A stretch of DNA of 7,610 nucleotides from Burkholderiales bacterium. Its GTDB lineage: Bacteria; Pseudomonadota; Gammaproteobacteria; Burkholderiales; SG8-39. Made by a program: the position numbers and the translations under genes. The stretch lies in contig JAICPQ010000132.1 in the NCBI GenBank assembly GCA_025929745.1, forward strand, positions 1-7,610. Direction: 5' to 3'. Positions 1-6,529 of the stretch are shown here, piece by piece. The number at the start of each line of letters is the position of its first letter. Positions within the stretch are counted from its first letter, which is position 1. Under the pieces are notes generated by a model, which made no database searches, was not told the DNA's origin, and worked only from the letters and a program-made list of their open reading frames with translations.

Positions 1-2
1 AG

Positions 3-103
3 AAAAGGGGTCGGGACCCTTTTTCTGGGAAAAGGGCCGGAAGTCCCCGGTTTCCGGAGCGGAGTCCGGCCCCTTTCCCGCAAAATGGGTCCCGACCCCT
101 TTT
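3..103. repeat. About 100-bp imperfect palindrome, REP/REPIN-like element
   Basis: Bases 3-19 (AAAAGGGGTCGGGACCC) are exactly complementary to 87-103. The pairing continues inward as 21-24 with 82-85, 27-32 with 74-79 and 34-41 with 65-72. In total 35 of the 39 aligned arm positions match, with mismatches at 20, 25, 26 and 33. The centre holds a small hairpin, CCGG-TTT-CCGG, at 47-57. Each outer end is also a short palindrome by itself (GGGTC-GG-GACCC at 8-19, and its partner at 87-98). Two inverted copies of a small palindrome around a spacer is the architecture of REPIN-type repeats, which REP-associated tyrosine transposases mobilise in many proteobacteria. No transposase is visible here. 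The element covers nearly all the non-coding sequence at the left end and overlaps the stop codon of the membrane spermidine-synthase-like gene. It could be a mobile repeat, a bidirectional terminator, or both. The structure is seen directly; the family is inferred. Confidence 0.8.
82..103 (-). terminator. Possible transcription terminator of the purB operon
   Basis: Read on the minus strand just after the TAA of the spermidine-synthase-like gene, the sequence gives an A-run, a GGGTC/GACCC stem with a tight GG centre, then ATTTTG. This resembles an intrinsic terminator, but the U-run is only four bases and the loop is very small. The full arm-to-arm stem of the 100-bp palindrome could also stop transcription from either side. 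It is the only terminator-like structure I see at the end of this operon. Confidence 0.35.
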
Positions 104-2108
104 ATTTGAGTATCTGAATCAGGTTCGAGTAGTCGTCGGTCCAGGTCCGCCAATCGGGCCGGTCTTCCGCCTCGACCACGGTGCGCTCCTGGATCTCCGG
201 GCGCTTGAGCCTCGCCGGGTCGCGGGAGACGAGAACCCAGTCGGTGCGCGAGCGGCGCGAATCGGCCTCCTCGTCGGGGTCGTCGCGCACGTGGAGCGCG
301 TGCGCGCCGTTCTCCTTGGCAAGGCGCGCGACCACGGGAACGAGGTCGAGGAAGCGGTTGGAGACGTGGAATGCGACGATGCCGTCGGGTTTCACGTGCT
401 TGAGATATACGCCGAGCGCCTCGCGCGTGATGAGGTGCACCGGGATCGCGTCGCTCGAGAAGGCGTCCACGGCGAGCACGTCGAAATTTTGCGGCTCCTC
501 ACGCTCGAGCGTGAGCCGGGCGTCGCCGAGCGCGAGCTCGATCTTCGCCTTGCTGTCGGTGAGATAGGTAAATTCCTGCAGCGCGATCTGCATGACGCGC
601 GAGTCGATGTCGTAGAAGCGGTAGACATCGCCTTCGCGGCCGTAAGCGGCGATCGTGCCGGTGCCCAGGCCGATCACCCCCACCCGCGCCGGCCGCTCGC
701 CGATCGAATGGAGCGCCGCGCCGATGCCGGAATCCTCGTGATAGTAGGTCGTCAGCATGCGGCGGAAGCTGTCGTGCATGTATTGCTCGCCGTGCATGAT
801 CGCGCCGTGCACGAGCCGCCTCAGGTGCGCCTCCTCGCCCGGCGCGCCGTACTCCTTCACGCGCAGCACTCCGTAAAAGCTGCGCGTCGCCATGCGCACG
901 TCGCGTTGATAGCGCATGCCGTCGTAGGTCGCTGCCGCGGCGATGCCGAGCAGCACCGCGAGGCTCGCGTAGCGCGCGATGATATTGAGCGGCGTAAATC
1001 GCAAGGCGGCGAGCACCGCGAGCATGACGAGCGTTACGCCGAGCTCGTAGTAGCCATTGAAGGCGAGCGGCGCGCCGACCGCCACGGCGAGTCCACCGAT
1101 GGCCCCGCCGGCGGAGATCGCGAGGTAGAACCCGGTGAGCCGGCTCGCCGCCGGGCGCAGGCGGTAGAGCTCGCCGTGGCAGAACAGGCAGCCGAGGAAG
1201 AGCCCGGGAAGGAACATTGCGAGTTGCACGCCGAGCTCGAACTGGTAATCGGTATCGACAATAAGCCAGCCCATGCCGCAGATCCAGACGAGCAGCACCG
1301 ACCACATCCACTGCGGGCGATACCAGCCCTTGCCCTCGAAGGCGATGATGAACGTGGCGAGATAGAGCGTGAGCGGCGCAAGCCAAAGAAGCGGCACCGA
1401 GGCGACGTTCTGCGTGAGGTGGTTCGTCACCGCAAGAAGCAGCGCTGACCCGGTTGCCGACAGCACAAGCCACAGCGCGACATCCCTTTTTCGGACCGGG
1501 GCGATCGCCGTGCTCTCGGCCTCGCGCGGCGGCGCTTGGGGCGTACGCCAGGCGACCGCCGCACAGAGGAGCGCGAAGGCGGCAAAGAGCCACGACCATA
1601 GCCTGACCTGCCCGGTGCCGCCGAGATAAGGCTCGACCACGAAGGGATAGCCAAGCAGGGCGACAAGGGAGCCCAGGTTGGACACCGCGAAGAGCCGATA
1701 CGGGTTTTCGCCGGGCCGTGCGCGCGCAAACCATGCCTGCAGGAGCGGACTGTTCGCGGCGAGCAGGAAGTACGGGAGCCCAACGCTCCCAGTGAGGAGC
1801 AAGAGGATCCAGCTGATCGGCTCCTGGGTTCCATCGGGCTTCCAGAACTCGCCCGGCGCGATCGGCAGCGTGATGAGCGCGGCGGCGAGCAGCGCGCTAT
1901 GGAGGAGCGCCTCGAACTTGCCGCGCGCGAAGCGCGCGAGCAGATGGGCGTAGGCGTAGCCGGCGAGGAGCAGCACCTGGAAGAAAAGCATGCACGTCGT
2001 CCAGACCGCCGCGCTCCCGCCGAACCACGGCAGGATGAGCCGCGCGATGAGCGGCTGCACCAGGAAAAGCAGAAACGACGACAGAAAGATGGTGACGACG
2101 TAGAGCAC
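102..2108 (-). CDS. Polytopic membrane protein fused to a spermidine-synthase-like domain
   Basis: With the GTG start at 2108 the protein has 668 residues. The first ~395 residues hold about 12 hydrophobic segments, starting at residues 3-22 and 36-58. A soluble Rossmann-type methyltransferase-fold domain follows. In it I see the SAM-site glycine loop GLGTG (480-484), an acidic strand end YDID (499-502), GDAR (528-531), DAFSSD (548-553) and a C-terminal WTDDYSNL block (656-663). This matches the family usually called 'fused MFS/spermidine synthase'. True spermidine synthases carry a GGGDGG-type loop, so aminopropyl transfer is doubtful; the real substrate is unknown and activity at the inner membrane is inferred. 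A longer frame opens at 2213, but its extra 35 residues are arginine-rich, non-hydrophobic and lie inside the upstream gene. The GTG overlaps that gene's TAG by one base (TAGTG), and the first membrane segment starts right after it. It is the last gene of the purB operon. Confidence 0.85.
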   Translation of the reverse strand: MLYVVTIFLSSFLLFLVQPLIARLILPWFGGSAAVWTTCMLFFQVLLLAGYAYAHLLARFARGKFEALLHSALLAAALITLPIAPGEFWKPDGTQEPISWILLLLTGSVGLPYFLLAANSPLLQAWFARARPGENPYRLFAVSNLGSLVALLGYPFVVEPYLGGTGQVRLWSWLFAAFALLCAAVAWRTPQAPPREAESTAIAPVRKRDVALWLVLSATGSALLLAVTNHLTQNVASVPLLWLAPLTLYLATFIIAFEGKGWYRPQWMWSVLLVWICGMGWLIVDTDYQFELGVQLAMFLPGLFLGCLFCHGELYRLRPAASRLTGFYLAISAGGAIGGLAVAVGAPLAFNGYYELGVTLVMLAVLAALRFTPLNIIARYASLAVLLGIAAAATYDGMRYQRDVRMATRSFYGVLRVKEYGAPGEEAHLRRLVHGAIMHGEQYMHDSFRRMLTTYYHEDSGIGAALHSIGERPARVGVIGLGTGTIAAYGREGDVYRFYDIDSRVMQIALQEFTYLTDSKAKIELALGDARLTLEREEPQNFDVLAVDAFSSDAIPVHLITREALGVYLKHVKPDGIVAFHVSNRFLDLVPVVARLAKENGAHALHVRDDPDEEADSRRSRTDWVLVSRDPARLKRPEIQERTVVEAEDRPDWRTWTDDYSNLIQILK

Positions 2109-2905
2109 TAGCGGACGTCTTTGGCGAACGGCCTGCCCAGCATCCAGGCGGCGATGGCGTCCACGGTGGCCGCTTCCCGTCCGAGAAACCCATGCTGCGA
2201 AAACGGCTCGCACGGCCCGCTTTGCGCCGGGCTGCCGCCTTCGACGGACACGAGCGGGAAGCGCTTGCCGACGCGTGCCGCCTCGAGGTAGGGCGTCGCC
2301 GCGCAGCCGTCGTCCACGTGGTGCACGAAAAGGAGCGGCGCGCGGATCTTCGCCCAGTCGAAAGACGCGAGCATCGGCGCGCGGCTGCGGCCGCCGGCGT
2401 AGAAATACGACGACGTGAGCACCGCACCGGCGATTTCGCCTTCGAGCGCCTTCGCGAGATGCGCGACCGAGTAGGTGCTGCGGCTCGTACCGACGAGAAA
2501 CACCGGCAGACCCGGATGGCGTTTCTTCACCTCCGCCACGACCGCGCGCACGTCGGTGACATGGGCCGCGCTTTCGCGGAAAGCATCGCTCATGCCGTCG
2601 CCCGCCTGCTGGTCGCTCGGATTGTCGAGGATCACCGGCAGGATGCCGTTGCGGATGAATTCGCGGCGCGCACGCGGCAGGAAATTGCCCTGCGAAAAAC
2701 GCACCTGGCCCTCCTCCAGCCGCAGGCTGATGTTGCCGCCGCCGCCGATGAAAAGCAGCGCCGCTGCCTCGGCCTTGCGCGCGCCCATGGCGGCGATGAA
2801 GAACAGTTGCGACACGCCGCTGCGCGTCTCAAGCCGCACGATCTCCTGCGCGCGCAGCGCGCCGGCAATGGCCAGCGCGCCGGCGAGGAAAAAAAGGCGG
2901 CTCAA
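2108..2905 (-). CDS. Secreted alpha/beta hydrolase-like protein
   Basis: The 265-residue protein opens with a signal peptide: a short basic start, a hydrophobic core at 4-18, and a likely cleavage after Ala19 (LRA before Gln20). It is therefore probably periplasmic. The rest looks like a compact alpha/beta hydrolase: an early glycine-rich strand-loop (FIGGGGN, 52-58), a nucleophile-elbow candidate GTSRS (139-143) with Ser141, an acid candidate in HHVDDGC (Asp198 or Asp199), and His238 in SQHGF. The elbow departs from the usual G-x-S-x-G because residue 143 is Ser (AGC, one base from GGC). Cys201 and Cys232 flank the acid and histidine regions and could form a disulfide in the periplasm. The start is TTG, overlapping the purB stop as TTGA; no other nearby start preserves the signal peptide. 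No strong Shine-Dalgarno is visible, so coupling to purB translation is likely. The substrate is unknown. Confidence 0.8.
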   Translation of the reverse strand: MSRLFFLAGALAIAGALRAQEIVRLETRSGVSQLFFIAAMGARKAEAAALLFIGGGGNISLRLEEGQVRFSQGNFLPRARREFIRNGILPVILDNPSDQQAGDGMSDAFRESAAHVTDVRAVVAEVKKRHPGLPVFLVGTSRSTYSVAHLAKALEGEIAGAVLTSSYFYAGGRSRAPMLASFDWAKIRAPLLFVHHVDDGCAATPYLEAARVGKRFPLVSVEGGSPAQSGPCEPFSQHGFLGREAATVDAIAAWMLGRPFAKDVR

Positions 2906-4254
2906 ACGCGCTTCGCGAGCTCGGCGGCGAGGCCTGTGTATTTCGCCGGCGTGAGCGCGAGCAGGCGCTTTTTCGCCTGCGCCGGAATCGGAAGACTCTT
3001 CACGAACTCGGCGAGCGCCTCGCGCTCCAGCCGCTTGCCGCGGCTCATGGCCTTCAGCTTGTCGTAGGCGTCCGGCACGCCGTGGCGCCGCATCACCTGC
3101 TGCACCGCCTCGGCGAGCACTTCCCAGTTCTGCTCGAGGTCCGCTTCGAGGCGCGCCGGATCAACCTCGAGCTTCCCCAGACCGCGCAGGCACGCAGAGT
3201 ACGCAAGCAGCGTATGGCCGAGCGCCGTGCCGATATTGCGTTGCGCGGTCGAGTCGGAGAGATCGCGCTGCCAGCGCGACACCGGCAGCTTGTCGGCGAG
3301 ATGGCGCAGCAGCGCGTTGGCGACGCCGATGTTGCCCTCGGAGTTCTCGAAATCGATCGGATTCACCTTGTGCGGCATGGTCGATGACCCGACCTCGCCC
3401 TCCTTCACCTTCTGGCGGAAGTAGCCGAGCGAGATGTAGCCCCAGAGGTCGCGATCGAGGTCGAGCAGGATGCTGTTCGCGCGCGCGTAGGCATCGAGGA
3501 GCTCGGCGACCCAATCGTGCGGCTCGATCTGCGTCGTGTAGGCGTTGAACTCGAGACCGAGGCGCTCCACGAAGCGGCGGCAGAAGCGCTCCCAGTCGAA
3601 ATCGGGGTACGCCGTCATGTGCGCGTTGTAGTTGCCGACCGCGCCATTGATCTTTCCGAGCGCGGCCACCGCGGCGATGCGCTCGCGCGCGCGAGACAGG
3701 CGATGCGCGAAGTTCGCCATTTCCTTGCCGAGCGTGGTCGGCGTCGCCGCCTGGCCGTGCGTGCGGGAGAGCATCGGCCGCGATGCGTGCTTGCGCGCGA
3801 GCGCACGCAGCGCGTCGATGAGCTCGTCGAGCTTCGGCAGCATCACCTTCTCGCGCGACTCGGTGATCATGAGCGCGTACGCGAGGTTGTTGATGTCCTC
3901 CGAGGTGCACGCGAAGTGCACGAACTCGAGCACGCGCGCATCGGCGTCGCTTCCCAGCTTCGCTCTCAGCCAGTATTCGATCGCTTTTACGTCGTGGTTG
4001 GTCTGCGCCTCGATATCCTTGATGCGCTCGGCGTCGGCATCGGAGAACTCCTTGACGAGCGCGGCGAGCGCCTTGCCCGAAAAGCCCTTCAGCTCCTCGA
4101 TCGCCTTGTCGGCGGCGAGCGCCTGCAGCCATTCAAGCTCGACGCGCGTGCGGTAGCGGATGAGCGCCTGCTCGCTGAAGTAGGCGCGGAGCGGATCGGC
4201 GCCTCTTGAGTACCGCCCGTCGAGTGGCGACAGGGCGGCGAGCGGCGAAGGCAT
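2902..4254 (-). CDS. purB: Adenylosuccinate lyase
   Basis: PurB acts twice in purine synthesis, releasing fumarate from SAICAR to give AICAR and from adenylosuccinate to give AMP. It is a cytosolic homotetramer. The 450-residue length fits the E. coli-type enzyme (456). The fumarase/aspartase-superfamily signature SSTMPHKVNPIDFENSEGN is at 290-308, with the mobile-loop catalytic serine at 290 or 291. The conserved SRTHGQAATPTTLGKE block holds His166, matching the E. coli catalytic histidine. TSEDINN is at 117-123 and LPVSRWQRDLSDST at 323-336. The ATG at 4254 is preceded on its own strand by AGAGAGG about 3-4 bases away, a reasonable though close ribosome site. It is first in a three-gene operon with the hydrolase and the membrane spermidine-synthase-like protein; nothing in those genes points to purine metabolism. 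The gene looks complete, with no missing key residue. Confidence 0.97.
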   Translation of the reverse strand: MPSPLAALSPLDGRYSRGADPLRAYFSEQALIRYRTRVELEWLQALAADKAIEELKGFSGKALAALVKEFSDADAERIKDIEAQTNHDVKAIEYWLRAKLGSDADARVLEFVHFACTSEDINNLAYALMITESREKVMLPKLDELIDALRALARKHASRPMLSRTHGQAATPTTLGKEMANFAHRLSRARERIAAVAALGKINGAVGNYNAHMTAYPDFDWERFCRRFVERLGLEFNAYTTQIEPHDWVAELLDAYARANSILLDLDRDLWGYISLGYFRQKVKEGEVGSSTMPHKVNPIDFENSEGNIGVANALLRHLADKLPVSRWQRDLSDSTAQRNIGTALGHTLLAYSACLRGLGKLEVDPARLEADLEQNWEVLAEAVQQVMRRHGVPDAYDKLKAMSRGKRLEREALAEFVKSLPIPAQAKKRLLALTPAKYTGLAAELAKRV

Positions 4255-4852
4255 GGCCCTCTCTTATAAGGGGGTGAGAATTTCCCTAGCGGCAGTGGCG
4301 CGCGATGCGCGGGCGTGCGACGTCTGCGCCGAGCATCTTCCGTTTGCGCCGCGGCCGGTGTTTCGCGTTGGAAAAACCGCGCGCCTGCTGATTGTCGGCC
4401 AGGCGCCCGGGCGTCTCGTGCACGAAACCGGCATTCCGTGGAACGATCCTTCGGGCGAAGTGCTGCGCGCGTGGCTCAAGCTCGATCGCGCAGCCTTCTA
4501 CGACACCTCGCGTATCGCCATCGTGCCGACCGGCCTTTGCTATCCAGGCAGTGTCGGCGGCGCCGACCTGCCGCCGTGCCGCGAATGCGCGCCGCTGTGG
4601 CAGCCGCGTTTTCGCGCGGCGCTGCCTGAGATCGGGCTTACCCTCCTCGTCGGGAGCTACGCTCAAGCCTATTACTTAAAGGCTTCCAGAAAGAAAACAC
4701 TGGCGGACACGGTTCGTGCATTCCGGGATTACCTTCCCGCGTTCTTTCCGCTGCCGCACCCGAGCTGGCGCAACCTCCTCTGGCTCAAGCGCAATCCCTG
4801 GTTCGAACGCGATGTGATTCCGGCGCTCCGGCGGCGAGTGAAGGCTCTATAA
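4253..4852 (+). CDS. Uracil-DNA glycosylase superfamily protein
   Basis: A 199-residue protein (from the ATG) of the uracil-DNA glycosylase superfamily, which removes uracil or other damaged bases from DNA to start base-excision repair. Visible motifs are GQAPG (49-53, the water-activating/uracil-pocket loop region), GIPWNDPSG (60-68), and HPSWRN (169-174, in the position of the DNA-intercalating motif). Cysteines sit as C22-x2-C25, C96 and C109-x2-C112. Paired CxxC motifs raise the possibility of a metal or Fe-S site, as in family 4 and 5 enzymes, but this is not proven. The start is uncertain. The ATG at 4253 shares bases with the purB ATG and has GAAGG only one base away. GTG codons at 4274 and 4295 are alternatives, and the recognisable homology begins only around residue 12. 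The gene diverges from purB and lies 11 bases upstream of a glutathione transferase with which it may be co-transcribed. The substrate range is unknown. Confidence 0.85.
   Translation: MALSYKGVRISLAAVARDARACDVCAEHLPFAPRPVFRVGKTARLLIVGQAPGRLVHETGIPWNDPSGEVLRAWLKLDRAAFYDTSRIAIVPTGLCYPGSVGGADLPPCRECAPLWQPRFRAALPEIGLTLLVGSYAQAYYLKASRKKTLADTVRAFRDYLPAFFPLPHPSWRNLLWLKRNPWFERDVIPALRRRVKAL
4258..4270 (-). promoter_or_regulatory. Candidate purB ribosome-binding site and TTATAA element
   Basis: On the minus strand, directly before the purB ATG, are the purine-rich AGAGAGG (RBS-like) and, just upstream, the palindromic TTATAA at 4264-4269. TTATAA resembles a -10 box in either direction, but I see no convincing -35 hexamer at 16-18 bp on either side. 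The RBS reading is fairly good; the promoter reading is weak. If TTATAA is the purB -10, the messenger would have an extremely short leader, and the element would lie inside the first codons of the divergent glycosylase gene. Confidence 0.4.
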
Positions 4853-4853
4853 T
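4848..4853 (+). promoter_or_regulatory. Perfect TATAAT -10-like box before the GST gene
   Basis: TATAAT overlaps the TAA stop of the glycosylase gene and ends 10 bases before the ATG of the glutathione transferase. A transcript from it would start within a few bases of that ATG, giving a leaderless or nearly leaderless messenger. This is consistent with the absence of a Shine-Dalgarno in CGCCGCCCCG upstream of the ATG. No good -35 hexamer is seen at the right distance (about 4824-4831), so this is only a candidate. Confidence 0.35.
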
Positions 4854-4863
4854 CGCCGCCCCG

Positions 4864-5481
4864 ATGAAACTCCTCTCTTCGACCGCCAGTCCCTATACGC
4901 GCAAAGTGCGCATCGTCCTCGCCGAGAAGAAGATCGAATGCGAGATCCAGCCGGTCGACGTGCAGCCGGTCGAGAACCCGGTCAACGCCCACAACCCGCT
5001 CGGCAAGATCCCGACGCTCATTCTCGACGACGGCAGCGCGCTCTACGATTCTCGCGTCATCGTCGAATTCCTCGACGGCAAATCGCCGATCGGACGCCTC
5101 ATTCCGGAAGACCTGCGCGAGCGCGTCGCGGTGCGGCGCTGGGAAGCGCTCGCCGACGGCGTGCTCGACGCCGGCCTGCTGGTTCGCTACGAGTCGTTGC
5201 GCGATGCGACCGAGCGCAGCCGCGCGTGGACCGACAAGCAACTCGCGCGCATCCGGCGCGGCATGGCGGAAATGGCGGGCGGTCTCGGCGAGCGCGCCTG
5301 GTGCCACGGCGAGCGCTATTCGCTCGCCGACATCGCGGTCGGCTGCTGCCTCGGCTGGCTCGGCTTCCGCAAGCCCGGCGACGTCGACTGGCACGCGGAA
5401 TACCCTTCGCTCGCCAAGCACTACGAGAAGCTGATGGCACGCCCGGCTTTCGCCGAAACCGTGCCGCAAGTCCCTAAGTAA
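4864..5481 (+). CDS. Glutathione S-transferase, YibF-like
   Basis: The 205-residue protein has the two-domain GST layout. The N-terminal thioredoxin-like domain (about 1-75) carries SPYTRKVR (9-16), where Ser9 or Tyr11 could activate glutathione; KIP (48-50), containing the cis-proline that contacts the glutathione backbone; and YDSR (61-64), holding the Asp-Ser pair for the gamma-glutamyl group. The helical C-terminal domain contains WEALADGVLDAGL (93-105) and the N-capping box S153-x2-D156 in YSLADIAVG. Sequence style resembles E. coli YibF, whose physiological substrate is not well established, so only glutathione-dependent transferase or reductase chemistry in the cytoplasm is inferred. 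The ATG has no clear ribosome site but directly follows a TATAAT. The 3' end overlaps the convergent mnmA gene by 8 bases (5474-5481), leaving no room for a terminator between them. Confidence 0.92.
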   Translation: MKLLSSTASPYTRKVRIVLAEKKIECEIQPVDVQPVENPVNAHNPLGKIPTLILDDGSALYDSRVIVEFLDGKSPIGRLIPEDLRERVAVRRWEALADGVLDAGLLVRYESLRDATERSRAWTDKQLARIRRGMAEMAGGLGERAWCHGERYSLADIAVGCCLGWLGFRKPGDVDWHAEYPSLAKHYEKLMARPAFAETVPQVPK

Positions 5482-6529
5482 TTACTCCGCCTCCCAGGCA
5501 GACCTCGTTGTCGTAGAGGACCACGGACTGCCCCGGCGTCACCGCCCATTGCGGCGCGCCGAAATCCACGCGGATTTCGCTCTCCAGCACTTTCGATAGC
5601 GTGCACGGCGCATCGGCCTGCCGGTAGCGCGTCTTGGCAGTGTGCGCCGACGGGGCAGCCGGCGGCTCTCCGGCCACCCAGGCGGCGTCCGAGGCCGTCA
5701 GGGTCTTCTTCATTAGCAAGGGATGGTCGTGGCCTTGCACTACGACGAGGGTATTGGAGCTCAAAACCTTCGCTGCCACGTACCAAGGCTCGCCCGCGCC
5801 GCCGATGCCGATGCCCTTGCGCTGGCCGATCGTGTAGAAGGCAAGCCCGATGTGCTCGCCGATCCTTTTGCCTTCGTCATCCACGATAGGACCGGGCACG
5901 CGCGGCAGATAGCGGTTCAGGAACTCCCGGAACGGGCGCTCGCCGATGAAGCAGATGCCGGTCGAGTCCTTCTTGGCGTGGTTGGGCAGCCCGGCCTCCA
6001 GCGCGATGCGCCGCACCTCGCTTTTGTTGAGGTCCCCGACCGGAAATACCACGCGCGAAAGCTGCTCCTGCGTGAGCCGATGGAGGAAGTAGCTCTGGTC
6101 CTTCGAGGCGTCTTTGCCGCGCAGCAGGCGAAATGCGCCGTCGCGCTGCTCCACGCGGGCGTAATGTCCGGTCGCGATCTTCGCCGCGCCCAGGCGCATG
6201 GCGTGGTCGAGGAAGGCGCGGAACTTGATCTCCGCGTTGCAGAGCACGTCCGGGTTGGGCGTGCGCCCGGCGGCGTACTCGCGCAGGAACTCGGCGAACA
6301 CGCGCTCCTTGTACTCGGCGGAGAAGTTCACGGCCTCCAGTTCGATGCCGATGCGGTCCGCCGCCGCCGCCGCGTCGATCAAATCTTCGCGCGTCGAGCA
6401 GTACTCGTCCGAGTCGTCGTCCTCCCAGTTCTTCATGAAGAGGCCGACCACGTCGTGCCCCGCGCGCTTCGCGAGGAGCGCGGCCACGGCGGAGTCGACG
6501 CCGCCCGACATGCCCACGACGACCTTCAT
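5474..6529 (-). CDS. mnmA: tRNA 2-thiouridine(34) synthase MnmA
   Basis: MnmA (TrmU) adenylates and then thiolates U34 of tRNAs for Lys, Glu and Gln, taking persulfide sulfur from the IscS/Tus relay. The 351-residue protein has the PP-loop GMSGGVDSA (6-14), the region PNPDVLCNAEIKF (91-103) with catalytic Cys97 and Asp94, and GICFIGERPF (191-200) with the second catalytic cysteine Cys193; both match the E. coli cysteine pair. GHYARVE (121-127) and KDQSYFL (143-149) are also typical. Length is slightly short of the usual 360-370, with no gap in the core. I chose the ATG at 6529, which begins MKVVVGMSGG; a longer frame to 6592 only adds arginine-rich residues read from the upstream gene. The ATG overlaps the Nudix stop as ATGA, so translation is probably coupled. 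The 3' end overlaps the convergent GST gene. Confidence 0.97.
   Translation of the reverse strand: MKVVVGMSGGVDSAVAALLAKRAGHDVVGLFMKNWEDDDSDEYCSTREDLIDAAAAADRIGIELEAVNFSAEYKERVFAEFLREYAAGRTPNPDVLCNAEIKFRAFLDHAMRLGAAKIATGHYARVEQRDGAFRLLRGKDASKDQSYFLHRLTQEQLSRVVFPVGDLNKSEVRRIALEAGLPNHAKKDSTGICFIGERPFREFLNRYLPRVPGPIVDDEGKRIGEHIGLAFYTIGQRKGIGIGGAGEPWYVAAKVLSSNTLVVVQGHDHPLLMKKTLTASDAAWVAGEPPAAPSAHTAKTRYRQADAPCTLSKVLESEIRVDFGAPQWAVTPGQSVVLYDNEVCLGGGVIT

Noticed and set aside
1..110. CRISPR array or phage attachment site at the left end
   Set aside because: The repeat is a single inverted pair, not a set of regularly spaced direct repeats, and there is no tRNA or integrase nearby.
291..1448. Long plus-strand open frame (385 codons) opposite the membrane spermidine-synthase-like gene
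   Set aside because: Its composition is dominated by Arg, Ala, Glu, His and Val with no recognisable motif, and it lies wholly antisense to a clear gene. This is typical of high-GC shadow frames.
2109..2213. N-terminal extension of the spermidine-synthase-like protein to an ATG at 2213
   Set aside because: The 35 extra residues are Arg-rich and overlap the end of the hydrolase gene. The GTG at 2108 is placed just before the first membrane segment and forms a one-base stop/start overlap.
2192..3067. Plus-strand open frame of 291 codons across the hydrolase and the end of purB
   Set aside because: Arg/Ala-rich, no domain, and antisense to two well-supported genes.
3161..4132. Minus-strand open frame of 323 codons inside purB
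   Set aside because: It is an alternative frame of purB, with very high Arg content and no motif.
4253..5481. Glycosylase-GST pair as a new defence or DNA-modification system
   Set aside because: Both are common housekeeping-type families, no nuclease, ATPase, helicase or modification partner is present, and the neighbours are metabolic genes.
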